From positions 62,001 through 126,000 of the forward strand of contig JACJYI010000008.1 of assembly GCA_020636225.1 (NCBI GenBank): a stretch of 64,000 bases of DNA, in the 5' to 3' direction. This DNA is from Lewinellaceae bacterium. GTDB taxonomy: Bacteria > Bacteroidota > Bacteroidia > Chitinophagales > Saprospiraceae. The translations under genes were made by a program, and so were the position numbers. Of this stretch, positions 26,192-35,731 are shown piece after piece. Position 1 is the first letter of the stretch. Each line of letters starts with the position of its first letter. The notes below the pieces were generated by a model, which was not told the DNA's origin, searched no databases, and saw nothing but the letters and a program-made list of their open reading frames with translations.

Positions 26192-28609
26192 TTAACGACG
26201 CAGTTGGAGCATATACCGGACGACCTCACTCATTTCCGTCACGTACCTGAATCGAAGCCCTTTCCGGTAGCGGGCAGGCACCTCCTCGACATCCTGCTTG
26301 TTTTCTGCACAAAGGACCACCGTATTCATGCCCATCCGTCGTGCAGCCAGGATCTTTTCCTTGATCCCGCCAACAGGCAGGACCTTGCCCCTCAGGGTGA
26401 TCTCACCGGTCATGGCCACCAGGGGCTTGACCGGTTTGTTCAGGAAGGCAGAGGCCAGGGCGGTCAGCATGGTGATCCCTGCAGAAGGTCCATCTTTTGG
26501 GATGGCACCCTCCGGAACATGCACATGAATGTCCGTATTGGCAAACACTGCAGGGTCAATACCGAAGTCCTGACTATGCGCTCTGAGATAACTGAGGGCA
26601 GTGACTGCCGACTCTTTCATCACCTCGCCCAGGTTCCCGGTGAGTTTCAGTCCTCCTTTGCCGGGGGACAGGATGGATTCGATGAACAGGATCTCTCCTC
26701 CGACACTGGTCCATGCCAGTCCGATCGAGACGCCCGGAGGGTTGTCGCCCAGGAATCGCTCCATTGAATATTTGCGAGGACCCAGGATCTTCTCGATGTC
26801 CTCCGGTTGAAGGGTCTGCTTGTACTTTGCTCCCGTGGCGACCTTGTGGGCTATGGAGCGACACACCTGTGCGATCCGACGATCCAGGGAACGGACACCG
26901 CTTTCACGGGTGTAATCCTGGATGATCTTCTCCAATGCGGCCGTATTCAGCTTGAGCTGGGACTTTTTCAATCCATGCTCGGCCAATTGCTTTGGCAGGA
27001 GGTGCTTTTCGGCAATAGCTGTTTTCTCTTCAATGGAGTAGCCACTGATTTCGATGATCTCCATTCGATCGAGCAAGGCCGGTTGGATGGTGCTCAGGGT
27101 ATTGGCCGTGGCGATGAAGAGGACCTTGCTCAGGTCATATTCCATCTCCAGGTAATTGTCGTGGAAACTGCTGTTCTGTTCCGGGTCAAGGACTTCCAGG
27201 AGGGCGGAGGACGGGTCGCCCCGGAAATCCTTTCCCACCTTGTCGATCTCATCCAGGACAAAGCAGGGGTTGGAGGCTTTGGCCTTCTTCACCGATTGGA
27301 TGATCCGTCCGGGCATGGCGCCGATATAGGTCTTTCGATGTCCCCTGATCTCGGACTCATCATGTAATCCTCCCAGGGAGATCCGAACGTATTCTCGGCC
27401 CAGGGCGCGGGCAATGGACCGTCCCAGGGAGGTTTTGCCGACTCCAGGAGGGCCGACCAGGCAGAGGATGGGAGCCTTCATGTCACCTTTCAACTTCAGG
27501 ACAGACAGGTGCTCGAGTATCCGTTCCTTGACCTTTTCCAGACCATGATGATCCTCATCGAGGATACGACTGACTTTCCTGAGGTCGAAATTGTCAACGG
27601 TCGTTTCGTCCCATGGAAGGTCCAGCACCAGGTCGAGGTAGTTGAGCTGGACACTGTATTCGGCGACCTGGGGATTCATCCGGCGAAGCCGGTTCAGTTC
27701 CTTGTCAAAATGTCGTGCTACTTTCTCCGGCCACTTCTTGAGTACCGAGCGCTCCATGAGGCGGTCGATCTCCTCCTCCTGGGGGTTTTGGCCAAGTTCT
27801 TCCTGGATCGTTTTCAGCTGCTGATTGAGATAGTAGTCTCGCTGTTGCTTTTCGATGTCTCCCCTGACCTTGTTTTCGATCTGGTCCTTCAGCTCCAGGA
27901 CCTGCAGCTCGTTCTCCAGCTGGATGAGGATCATCCGGGCCTTCTGGTTGATCGGGTTGATCTCCAGGATTTCCTGCTTGACGGCCACCTTGAGACTCAG
28001 GTTGGAGGCGATAAAATTCAGCAGGAAGAGATTGTTGGTGATATTGCGCAATACCAGATTGGCTTCGGCGGGGATATTGGGTGACAGTTCGATGATCCGG
28101 CGAGCCGTTTCGGTGATCGTGGAGATCAGGGCTTCGAACTCCAGGTTGTTATCCGGTTCTTCATGCTTGACAATGGCCACTCGGCCCTTCATGAAAGGTT
28201 GTTCCTGCACCATTTCCACCAGCTGAAACCGACGGCGTCCCTGGAGAATGGCGGTAGTGGTGCCATCAGGCATCTTCAGGAGCTTGACAATACGGGCAAT
28301 GGTGCCGATCGTATAGAGATCACTGGACTTTGGTGACTCGATCCGACTGTCTTTCTGGGATAGTACGGCGATGATCTTCTGGTCCTGGAAGGCCTTCTGA
28401 ATGGCCTTGATGGACTTGTTGCGACCCACGGTGATCGGAATCACGATGCCAGGAAAGAGCACCGTGTTCTTCAGGGCCAGAATGGGCAGTTCTTCCGGGA
28501 AGTCTTCGTCAATGTTGCTTTCGTCTTCTTCATCTATGGAAAACAAGGGCATGAACTCAGCATCTTCATCAGCACCGCTGTTCAGGTTCAGGATCGGGTC
28601 GTATATCAT
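26192..28609 (-). CDS. lon: Lon, ATP-dependent serine protease
   Basis: An 805-residue cytosolic protease for misfolded and regulatory proteins. The LAN substrate domain begins LPILALKNTVLFPGIVIPI, the AAA+ module has Walker A GPPGVGKTS, and the C-terminal domain carries the Ser-Lys dyad: Ser at about residue 709 in PKDGPSAGITM and Lys at about 750 in GGIKEKILAARR. The N-terminal 35 residues are acidic (DEEDESNIDED), as often in Bacteroidota Lon. Downstream of parE on the same strand with 136 bases between. Confidence 0.97.
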   Translation of the reverse strand: MIYDPILNLNSGADEDAEFMPLFSIDEEDESNIDEDFPEELPILALKNTVLFPGIVIPITVGRNKSIKAIQKAFQDQKIIAVLSQKDSRIESPKSSDLYTIGTIARIVKLLKMPDGTTTAILQGRRRFQLVEMVQEQPFMKGRVAIVKHEEPDNNLEFEALISTITETARRIIELSPNIPAEANLVLRNITNNLFLLNFIASNLSLKVAVKQEILEINPINQKARMILIQLENELQVLELKDQIENKVRGDIEKQQRDYYLNQQLKTIQEELGQNPQEEEIDRLMERSVLKKWPEKVARHFDKELNRLRRMNPQVAEYSVQLNYLDLVLDLPWDETTVDNFDLRKVSRILDEDHHGLEKVKERILEHLSVLKLKGDMKAPILCLVGPPGVGKTSLGRSIARALGREYVRISLGGLHDESEIRGHRKTYIGAMPGRIIQSVKKAKASNPCFVLDEIDKVGKDFRGDPSSALLEVLDPEQNSSFHDNYLEMEYDLSKVLFIATANTLSTIQPALLDRMEIIEISGYSIEEKTAIAEKHLLPKQLAEHGLKKSQLKLNTAALEKIIQDYTRESGVRSLDRRIAQVCRSIAHKVATGAKYKQTLQPEDIEKILGPRKYSMERFLGDNPPGVSIGLAWTSVGGEILFIESILSPGKGGLKLTGNLGEVMKESAVTALSYLRAHSQDFGIDPAVFANTDIHVHVPEGAIPKDGPSAGITMLTALASAFLNKPVKPLVAMTGEITLRGKVLPVGGIKEKILAARRMGMNTVVLCAENKQDVEEVPARYRKGLRFRYVTEMSEVVRYMLQLRR

Positions 28610-28682
28610 ATCAGCTTCAAATCGTCAGTGGATAATGGTTGGATCCGGGGATGGTGCCCGGCTCCGCTCGGCAAGGGTCAAA

Positions 28683-28697
28683 CCCCGTGCCACGGGG
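28683..28697. promoter_or_regulatory. Palindrome between parE and lon
   Basis: CCCCGTGCCACGGGG is a perfect 7+7 dyad around one central base, 74 bases upstream of the lon start. On the minus strand it is followed by TTTG, not a T-run, so it is better seen as an operator or 5'-UTR structure than a terminator. The rest of the 136-base gap has no gene. Confidence 0.4.
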
Positions 28698-28745
28698 CAA
28701 TCTATGCCAAAGGCGCTGAAATAGACGCCTAATAGTGTCAGTTTG

Positions 28746-30641
28746 TCATGCTTCGGCCAATTCCTCTTCCAGTTCTGGCGCTATGGCATCCTCAGCATCC
28801 AGGTCTTTCTCTATTTTCAGATTGTCGATGATGAAGGTCTGCCGTTGGGGCGTGTTTTTTCCCATGTAGTATCCGAGGATATGTTCGATCCGGGTGTCAT
28901 CCATGAGCATGACCGGGTCCAACCGGATGTTCGGGCCGATAAAATCCTTGAATTCGGAAGGTGAGATCTCACCGAGCCCCTTGAATCGCGTGATCTCCGC
29001 CTTGCCCCTCAGCTTGTTGATCGCTTGCTGTTTTTCCTGTTCGGAATAACAGTAGAAGGTCTGCTGTTTGTCACGGACACGGAACAGGGGTGTGTCCAGG
29101 ATGAACAGGTGGCCATTCCGGACCAGGTCCGGGAAGAATTGGAGGAAGAACGTCAGGAGCAGCAACCGGATGTGCATGCCGTCCACATCGGCATCCGTAG
29201 CGATGACCACCTGGCTGTACCGAAGATCATCGATACTGTCTTCAATATTCAGGGCATGCTGAAGCAAGTTGAACTCCTCATTCTCATAGACCACCTTCTT
29301 GGTCAGGCCAAAACAGTTCAACGGCTTTCCGCGCAGGGAGAACACGGCCTGGGTTTCTACGTCCCGGGCCTTGGTGATGGACCCGGAGGCGGAATCCCCT
29401 TCGGTAATGAAGAGGGTGGTGGCCAGGCGCAATTCGTCATTCACCTTCTCTTCATTGAAGTGATAGCGACAATCCCGAAGCTTCTTGTTGTGCAGATTGG
29501 CCTTCTTGGCGCGCTGATTGGCCAACTTCTTGATCCCTGCGATCTCTTTCCGTTCACGTTCGGACTGGGTGATTCGCTTCAGGAGGGCCTGAGCGGTGTC
29601 CGGATGCTGGTGCAGGTAATTGTCCAGTTCACGGGCCAGGAAGTCAGCCAGGTAAGAACGGATGGATGTTCCTTCAGGGCTCATGGCCAGGGAGCCCAGT
29701 TTTGTCTTTGTCTGGGATTCAAAGACGGGTTCCTCGATCCGGATACTGATCGCCGCTATGATCGATGCCCGGATGTCCTTGGCATCGAAATCCTTCTTGT
29801 AAAAATCGCGGATCACCTTGACCACGGCTTCACGGAAAGCCCCCAGATGGGTGCCCCCCTGTGTAGTGAACTGTCCATTCACAAAGGAATAATAGTGCTC
29901 GCCATAAAGGTCTCCATGGCTGAGGGCGATCTCCAGGTCCGGTCCGTTCAGATGAATGATCGGATAGCGCAGTTCCTCCTGGGAGGTCTTTTTGGAGAGC
30001 AGGTCCAGCAATCCGTTCTTGGAATGGAATACCTTTCCATTGAAATGGATCTTCAGTCCCGTGTTCAGATAGGCATAGTTCCACAGCTGGGTCTCCATGT
30101 ACTCGGTACGGAACTTGAACTGGCGGAACACTTCCGGGTCGGGCTGGAAGGAGACAAATGTGCCATTCGCCTCCTTGGTGGAGATGATCTTGGCGTCCTG
30201 GACAAGTTCTCCCTTGGCGAATTCAGCGCGCTTGAGCTGTCCGTCCCGAACGGCGTAGACGGTGAATGATTCCGACAGGGCATTGACCGCCTTGGTGCCC
30301 ACGCCGTTCAGACCCACCGATTTCTTGAATGCCTGTGAATCATATTTTCCACCGGTGTTGATCTTGGAGACACATTCGACCACTTTGCCCAGGGGGATGC
30401 CACGGCCATAATCCCTGACCATGACCTTGTTGTCCTCCAGGGTGATCTCGATCTCACGACCAAACCCCATGACATATTCATCGATGGCGTTGTCGATCAC
30501 CTCCTTGAGCAGCACATAGATCCCATCGTCGGGGGAGGAGCCATCGCCCAATTTGCCGATATACATGCCCGGACGCATGCGCATGTGTTCACGCCAGTCC
30601 AGGGATTTGATCTGATCTTCGGTATATTGAATCTGACTCAT
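28746..30641 (-). CDS. parE: DNA topoisomerase IV subunit B (ParE-type)
   Basis: A 631-residue GHKL ATPase subunit that works with ParC to decatenate chromosomes. ATP-binding motifs are EVIDNAIDE, RDYGRGIPLG and GLNGVGTKAVNAL; the TOPRIM domain shows FITEGDSASG and ATDADVDGMHIR. The length and lack of a large TOPRIM insertion favour ParE over GyrB. The usual partner parC is not in the window on this side (it would be expected downstream, where lon lies). A TATATTTG box stands 79 bases upstream. Confidence 0.92.
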   Translation of the reverse strand: MSQIQYTEDQIKSLDWREHMRMRPGMYIGKLGDGSSPDDGIYVLLKEVIDNAIDEYVMGFGREIEITLEDNKVMVRDYGRGIPLGKVVECVSKINTGGKYDSQAFKKSVGLNGVGTKAVNALSESFTVYAVRDGQLKRAEFAKGELVQDAKIISTKEANGTFVSFQPDPEVFRQFKFRTEYMETQLWNYAYLNTGLKIHFNGKVFHSKNGLLDLLSKKTSQEELRYPIIHLNGPDLEIALSHGDLYGEHYYSFVNGQFTTQGGTHLGAFREAVVKVIRDFYKKDFDAKDIRASIIAAISIRIEEPVFESQTKTKLGSLAMSPEGTSIRSYLADFLARELDNYLHQHPDTAQALLKRITQSERERKEIAGIKKLANQRAKKANLHNKKLRDCRYHFNEEKVNDELRLATTLFITEGDSASGSITKARDVETQAVFSLRGKPLNCFGLTKKVVYENEEFNLLQHALNIEDSIDDLRYSQVVIATDADVDGMHIRLLLLTFFLQFFPDLVRNGHLFILDTPLFRVRDKQQTFYCYSEQEKQQAINKLRGKAEITRFKGLGEISPSEFKDFIGPNIRLDPVMLMDDTRIEHILGYYMGKNTPQRQTFIIDNLKIEKDLDAEDAIAPELEEELAEA

Positions 30642-30719
30642 GGGGTATCTTGAGGGAATAAAAGGCTAAAGCTACAACGCATCGTCCGCCTGCATTGTAT
30701 GGAGATGATCAATAGATGA

Positions 30720-30727
30720 CAAATATA
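30720..30727 (-). promoter_or_regulatory. Candidate -7 promoter box for parE
   Basis: TATATTTG on the minus strand fits TAnnTTTG, 79 bases before the parE start codon. Confidence 0.4.
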
Positions 30728-30755
30728 CGTTATAACATAAAATGTTTTAACTCTT

Positions 30756-31232
30756 GTGCGTGATCAGTGGTTGCAACACCCCGCCTTTCAGGATATTCAG
30801 GCTTCTCTTCGACGAGGTTGGCGGCTGAGGCTTGCCGGTTTCGGGAGTTTGCTGGCCATCTGCATCGTCCTGGGAAGCATGTCGACACCGATCATCCGGG
30901 TCATGATCCTGGGTTTGGCCATTTGGACCATGATCCAAGGTGTGACCGAATGGCGGAAGGGGCCATATCGATCCAACCGCTTGTATGTGTGGCTGATGGA
31001 GATTCCCGAGTCCATCGCATGGGTATACGGGCTTCAGATCCTTCAGGCGCCCCTGGGCGTGTATCTCCTGTCCAGGTATCGGATCACGTTTGTCCTGAAC
31101 GACGGGTCAGTGACGGATATCAGCCTGCCCGCCCATCGTTATCTGGTGGTCATGAAATGGTTGAACAGGGTCTTGCCTCATGCCGAATTCGAATGGTCAC
31201 AGGAGCGGGCTGACCGGTGGACCGGGGGATAG
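30756..31232 (+). CDS. Conserved-type two-span membrane protein, function unknown
   Basis: A 158-residue protein starting with GTG. Two adjacent hydrophobic segments (about residues 26-45 and 46-62) form a hairpin in the membrane, and a soluble C-terminal part follows with YRITFVLNDGSVTDISLP, resembling a small beta domain similar to bacterial PH-like domains (weak inference). No family recognised. It is convergent with the next gene, with only two bases between the stop codons. Confidence 0.6.
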   Translation: MRDQWLQHPAFQDIQASLRRGWRLRLAGFGSLLAICIVLGSMSTPIIRVMILGLAIWTMIQGVTEWRKGPYRSNRLYVWLMEIPESIAWVYGLQILQAPLGVYLLSRYRITFVLNDGSVTDISLPAHRYLVVMKWLNRVLPHAEFEWSQERADRWTGG

Positions 31233-31234
31233 TC

Positions 31235-32203
31235 TTACGGAAGAGATGCGCGAAGAATAGTCCCTCCTGTTCCGGCAACAAAGATCTCCTGTCCCTGGAT
31301 GCACACTCCGGTCAGGTCAATGGACTCACTCACTCCGAGAAGGCGCTGCCAATGGTCACCACCATCCCTGGTCAACCAGACCCTGCCGGCATCCCCTACG
31401 ATCACGCCGGTTTGCGCATCCAGGAAATCGACGGCCCGAAAGGGGATGTTGGAGACACTGAGCGCATCACCATTGCGAATGGAGGACCAGCTCTGCCAAC
31501 CATCTTCGGTGCGGAAGATGGAGCCCCCATAGCCCACCATGTATCCTAAATGCAGGTCGACCATGTCAACCGCCATGAAGTTGTCGCCGGTGATATCCAG
31601 GAATTCCCAGTGCTTGCCGTTGTCCGTTGACCGGAGAACAGCTCCGTATCCGGCAGCAATGATCTGGTTGTTGGCCACCAGAGCGAGGTCGTTGATCAGG
31701 TTCATCGTCTCGGTGATATCACTGGCCTGATCCAATGTATCGGCACGAAAGACAAAGCCGAACTGGAAAACCGGCCCACCTGCAAGCAATAGCTCATTCG
31801 AGGGAATCGGCAGGACCGCCCGGTTGAGGCGCCATTCGGGTAGCCGATGGAAGGACCAGTCACCCGCGATGGGTCGGGTCCATAGATGCCCATCTATGCC
31901 GGTGGCGTAAAGTTGCCCGTCCGGGTCCGTTTCCAGGTCGAGAATGGCTTTGGTGTCGCTCAGGTCGGTATACCAGTTTTGACCACCGTCAACAGACTGC
32001 AGGATGATCCCTGAGTACCAGGTTTGACCTCCAGCCGCCCAGCCGGTACCGGACTGGTCAAAGCGAATATGGAAGAGATCCTGAGCCGAGCCGGTAGGGC
32101 AGGTTTGCCATGTCGTATCCAATCCTTCCGGCCGGCAGGAAGCAAGGCTGAGCGCGCAGGACAGCAGCGTCACATAGATGAAGGCCGATGAAGAGGTATC
32201 CAT
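31235..32203 (-). CDS. YCF48/sortilin-like beta-propeller lipoprotein
   Basis: About 322 residues from ATG 32203, which gives a lipoprotein signal with lipobox SLASC. The remainder contains repeated photosystem-II-assembly (YCF48)/BNR-type blades: ILQSVDGGQNWYTDLS, VLRSTDNGKHWEFLD, IFRTEDGWQSWSSI and VWLTRDGGDHWQRLLG. A single seven-bladed-type propeller tethered to a membrane is inferred, probably the outer membrane as for most Bacteroidota lipoproteins. In non-photosynthetic bacteria its role is unknown. Confidence 0.85.
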   Translation of the reverse strand: MDTSSSAFIYVTLLSCALSLASCRPEGLDTTWQTCPTGSAQDLFHIRFDQSGTGWAAGGQTWYSGIILQSVDGGQNWYTDLSDTKAILDLETDPDGQLYATGIDGHLWTRPIAGDWSFHRLPEWRLNRAVLPIPSNELLLAGGPVFQFGFVFRADTLDQASDITETMNLINDLALVANNQIIAAGYGAVLRSTDNGKHWEFLDITGDNFMAVDMVDLHLGYMVGYGGSIFRTEDGWQSWSSIRNGDALSVSNIPFRAVDFLDAQTGVIVGDAGRVWLTRDGGDHWQRLLGVSESIDLTGVCIQGQEIFVAGTGGTILRASLP

Positions 32204-32223
32204 GGATTCCGTTGAACGAAGAT

Positions 32224-32679
32224 CTAAGGGAGCTTGATGCAACCGAAATGGTAGAATCCGTTTGGCCACGTCCCACTGGCCTTGCTTTCGGCAATCATGT
32301 GGTTGAACAGCTTGTTCCAGGCCAGGTTCTGCTCGCGGTTGATTTCAGCGTCATAGCCGATGTGGACCAGTTTGCCACTTTTGTCCCAGTAGGCTTTGAT
32401 CCACACCTGGGAACACTGGCCATCTATCTGATCTTCTTGAACACTTGCCTGGACCATTAGACTGAAGGATCGCCAAAAGAGGAAGGCATCCTGGGTACTG
32501 TTGTCGAATGTACGGAGGAGGGTGGCAGGATGAGCGGAGGTCAGGGCATTGGAAAAGGAATCAGAATGGGTAAGACGGAATACGGCCGGCACACCTGCAG
32601 TCGGCAGTGTTTGCTGTTGTTCCTGTGGTCCAAGAAAAGCGGATAACCCCCAAATGGATAGAATGATCCAGTTCATCAT
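32224..32679 (-). CDS. Small exported protein, unknown function
   Basis: About 151 residues from ATG 32679; a longer start at 32715 adds 12 residues before the signal-like segment MMNWIILSIWGLSAFLG. The mature part has no domain I recognise; it contains two Cys (in GQCSQVW and HFGCIKLP) that could form a disulfide in the periplasm. It lies 20 bases upstream of the YCF48-like lipoprotein gene on the same strand, so the two may be co-expressed. Confidence 0.65.
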   Translation of the reverse strand: MMNWIILSIWGLSAFLGPQEQQQTLPTAGVPAVFRLTHSDSFSNALTSAHPATLLRTFDNSTQDAFLFWRSFSLMVQASVQEDQIDGQCSQVWIKAYWDKSGKLVHIGYDAEINREQNLAWNKLFNHMIAESKASGTWPNGFYHFGCIKLP

Positions 32680-32771
32680 CTGATCAAAAATAGGATTTTT
32701 CAACAAATGCTGCATAGTGTATCAGCAAAATCAGTTCGGCCAGGAGGGCTGGCCGCTTCCACCACAGTTCG

Positions 32772-32779
32772 TACCTTTG
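32772..32779 (+). promoter_or_regulatory. -7 promoter box before the enoyl-CoA hydratase gene
   Basis: TACCTTTG, exact TAnnTTTG match, ending 16 bases before the ATG at 32796, so the 5' leader would be about 10 bases. Confidence 0.5.
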
Positions 32780-32795
32780 AGCAAAATCCGGATCC

Positions 32796-33572
32796 ATGGA
32801 CAATATGTTATTGGCAGGTGATGTGTCGGTTTCCCGGCAAGGTCCCATCGGTACGATCAGCTTCAGCCATCCGGCCCATAATGCCATGCCGGGAGCTCAG
32901 TTGAAGAAACTGACAGAGGCCATTGATGAGGCCGGACAGGATGCCGATATACAGGTGATCATCCTGAAGAGTGGAGGCGACCGGACCTTCTGCGCAGGTG
33001 CCAGTTTTGATGAGTTGGCCGCGATCGAAAACCTGGATCAGGGAAAAGCCTTTTTTCAGGGTTTCGCCAATGTCATCCTGGCTTGCCGGCGATGCCCGAA
33101 GATCATTCTGGGCAGGGTGCAGGGCAAGGCTGTCGGTGGGGGCGTCGGTATCGCCGCTGCCGTTGACTACTGCTTTGCCACCATCCATGCTGCCATCAAA
33201 CTAAGTGAATTGGCTGTAGGGATCGGTCCATTCGTGGTCGGTCCGGTGATCGAGCGCAAGATCGGCAATGCCGCCTTCCGGCAATTGGCGTTGAGAGCCG
33301 GTGACTGGCTCAGTGCTGAATGGGCCTGCGACCAGGGCCTTTACCAGGAAGTCCTTCCCAATCTGGATGAGTTGGATCAAGCCGTCCAGCAATTCGCCCA
33401 AAAACTGGCAACCTATAACCCTGAAGCACTGGCGCAAATGAAGAAGGTGTTCTGGCAGGGTACTGAAACATGGCCTCAATTATTGGAAGAGCGAGCGGCA
33501 ACCAGCGGGCAGTTGGTGCTGTCCGAGTTTACCCGGAATGCGATTGCCGCCTTTAAAAATCGAAACGCATGA
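32796..33572 (+). CDS. Enoyl-CoA hydratase/isomerase family protein
   Basis: A 258-residue crotonase-fold enzyme. The oxyanion-hole segments are visible as TFCAGASFDEL (~residues 64-74) and GKAVGGGVGIAAAVDY (~108-123), and a candidate catalytic Glu lies in KLSELAVGIGPFVVGP. The exact acyl-CoA substrate is not determined; its 4-base ATGA overlap with the branched-chain-type oxoacid dehydrogenase E1 favours a role in branched-chain amino-acid breakdown, for example methylglutaconyl-CoA hydratase (inference). Confidence 0.88.
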   Translation: MDNMLLAGDVSVSRQGPIGTISFSHPAHNAMPGAQLKKLTEAIDEAGQDADIQVIILKSGGDRTFCAGASFDELAAIENLDQGKAFFQGFANVILACRRCPKIILGRVQGKAVGGGVGIAAAVDYCFATIHAAIKLSELAVGIGPFVVGPVIERKIGNAAFRQLALRAGDWLSAEWACDQGLYQEVLPNLDELDQAVQQFAQKLATYNPEALAQMKKVFWQGTETWPQLLEERAATSGQLVLSEFTRNAIAAFKNRNA

Positions 33573-35647
33573 CCATGCCTTCCACCCGTTCACGGGTATC
33601 CAATGAGACACTCCTGGCAGCATTCCGCCTGATGACCACTGCCAAGACAATGACGGAGGTCTATGAGGAGAACTTCAAGGTGGTGTCCAAGTATGTGCAT
33701 GCCACATCACGTGGTCATGAAGCGGTTCAGATCGCCCTGGGCCTCCAATTGAAGCCTCAGGATTATCTGTCCCTGTACTATCGGGATGACTCCTTCCTCC
33801 TGTCCATCGGTATGCGCCCCTATCAGTTGATGCTTCAATTGATGGCCAAGCGGGATGATCCCTTTTCGGCGGGTCGGACCTATTACTGCCACCCTTCCTT
33901 GAAGGATGCGGACAAGCCGAAGATCCCTCATCAATCGTCCGCCACAGGCATGCAGGCCATCCCCACCACAGGTGTGGCACTGGGCATGCAGTACAAGGAA
34001 CAGATGGGGCTGGAGACCTCTGTTCCAAGTGAGCTGCCAGTAGCCGTTTGCTCCCTGGGAGATGCGTCCGTGACCGAAGGAGAAGTGGCAGAGGCCTTTC
34101 AAATGGCGGCTCTCCGGCAATTGCCTATCCTGTACCTCGTACAGGACAACGGCTGGGATATCTCAGCAAATGCGAAAGAGACCCGGGCTCAGGATGCCTA
34201 TGACTATATCCAGGGGTTCCATGGCATCGAGGCACGCCGAATCGATGGGACAGACTTCTCCGCATGTTATGAGGAATTTTCCGAGATCCTGGCCACCATG
34301 CGGAAGGAGCGTCGTCCATTCCTGGTTCATGCCAGGGTGCCTTTGCTGAATCATCACACCAGTGGCGTGCGGAAGGAATGGTACCGGGATGACCTGGAAG
34401 AACATCAATCCCGTGATCCCTGGCCCCGGCTCAGGGATGTCCTGCTGGAATCCGGAATTCCTTCATCCGATCTGGAACAGATCATTCGCGAAGCCCGGAC
34501 AACTGTAGAAGCTGATTATGAGTTGGCATTGGCCAGTGAGGACCCCAGGCCCGAGGATCTGTTTACCCACGATTTTGCCCCGACCCCCATTCAGCAGGAG
34601 CAGGGTAACCGCCATCCGGATGGTGGAGAGGAGAAGGTCATGGTGGATTGTGGCTTGTTTGCCATTGAAGAATTGATGCGTGATCATCCGGAATGTCTGC
34701 TCTATGGGCAGGATGTCGGTGGGCGATTGGGTGGTGTTTTCCGGGAGGCCGCCACACTGGCTCAGAAGTTCGGTGACCACCGAGTATTCAATACGCCCAT
34801 CCAGGAGGCGTTTATCGTTGGCAGCACCGTGGGGATGTCCGCTGTGGGTTTGAAGCCCATTGTCGAAGTTCAGTTCGCCGATTATATCTGGCCAGGGCTG
34901 AACCAACTGTTCACCGAGGTCAGTCGTTCCTGTTATCTGACCAATGGCAAATGGCCTGTGTCCTGCATCATCCGGGTGCCGATCGGTGCGTACGGGAGTG
35001 GAGGGCCGTTTCATTCCTCCAGTGTGGAGAGTGTACTGGTCAATATTCGCGGGATCAAGATCGCATACCCCAGCAATGGGGCGGATCTGAAGGGATTGAT
35101 CAAGTCAGCCTACCACGACCCCAATCCGGTTGTCATTCTCGAACACAAAGGCCTATACTGGTCCAAGGTCAAAGGGACAGAAGCCGCCCGATGTGTCGAA
35201 CCCGATGCGGATTATGTGATTCCCTTTGGCAAGGCACGAGTGGTCCTGGAAGTGGATGCAGCTCAAACCAGATCCATGCCGACCCTGGGAGTGATCACCT
35301 ATGGGATGGGGGTTCATTGGTCACTGAATGCTGCAAAACAATGGCCCGGGCGTGTGGAGATCCTCGATCTTCGCACCCTCAGTCCACTGGATGAACAAGC
35401 CATGATGGATCTGGCCAGAAAGCATAACCGAATCCTGGTGGTGACCGAAGAGCCGGTCGATAACACCTTCGCCCAAAGCCTGGCTGCCCGCGTGCAGGAG
35501 TCATGCTTTCGTGATCTGGATGCCCCGGTACGGGTCATCGGGTCGGAGAACATGCCTGCCATTCCGCTGAACATGACCCTGGAACAGACCATGATCCCTT
35601 CGGCGGAGAAGGTGGCCAGTATGATGGCTTCCCTTCTGGAATATTAA
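33569..35647 (+). CDS. 2-oxoacid dehydrogenase E1, fused alpha and beta subunits
   Basis: A 692-residue fusion. The N-terminal half is the thiamine-diphosphate E1-alpha with GDASVTEGEVAEAFQMAAL ... LVQDNGWDIS (TPP motif), and the C-terminal half is E1-beta with LYGQDVGGRLGGVFREA, FNTPIQEAFIVGSTVGMS and the transketolase C-terminal region. It decarboxylates a 2-oxoacid, most likely a branched-chain one, and passes the acyl group to lipoyl-E2. E2 and E3 are absent here. Fusion of the two subunits is common in Bacteroidota. Overlaps the hydratase gene by 4 bases (ATGA). Confidence 0.92.
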   Translation: MTMPSTRSRVSNETLLAAFRLMTTAKTMTEVYEENFKVVSKYVHATSRGHEAVQIALGLQLKPQDYLSLYYRDDSFLLSIGMRPYQLMLQLMAKRDDPFSAGRTYYCHPSLKDADKPKIPHQSSATGMQAIPTTGVALGMQYKEQMGLETSVPSELPVAVCSLGDASVTEGEVAEAFQMAALRQLPILYLVQDNGWDISANAKETRAQDAYDYIQGFHGIEARRIDGTDFSACYEEFSEILATMRKERRPFLVHARVPLLNHHTSGVRKEWYRDDLEEHQSRDPWPRLRDVLLESGIPSSDLEQIIREARTTVEADYELALASEDPRPEDLFTHDFAPTPIQQEQGNRHPDGGEEKVMVDCGLFAIEELMRDHPECLLYGQDVGGRLGGVFREAATLAQKFGDHRVFNTPIQEAFIVGSTVGMSAVGLKPIVEVQFADYIWPGLNQLFTEVSRSCYLTNGKWPVSCIIRVPIGAYGSGGPFHSSSVESVLVNIRGIKIAYPSNGADLKGLIKSAYHDPNPVVILEHKGLYWSKVKGTEAARCVEPDADYVIPFGKARVVLEVDAAQTRSMPTLGVITYGMGVHWSLNAAKQWPGRVEILDLRTLSPLDEQAMMDLARKHNRILVVTEEPVDNTFAQSLAARVQESCFRDLDAPVRVIGSENMPAIPLNMTLEQTMIPSAEKVASMMASLLEY

Positions 35648-35731
35648 CGGGTTCTTTATGCGGATCCACAAGAGGCTTCGAGGGGGATTGCTTTCCTTTG
35701 TTCTTCAAACCTTCACTGATAAAACGAACTG

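Noticed and set aside
28700..28735. Sigma-54-like TGGCA ... TTGC string upstream of lon
   Set aside because: The GG-to-GC spacing is 8 bases rather than 10, so it does not fit the sigma-54 -24/-12 pattern.
29025..30269. Long forward open frame (414 codons) opposite parE
   Set aside because: Antisense of a well-conserved ATPase gene, caused by its codon usage.
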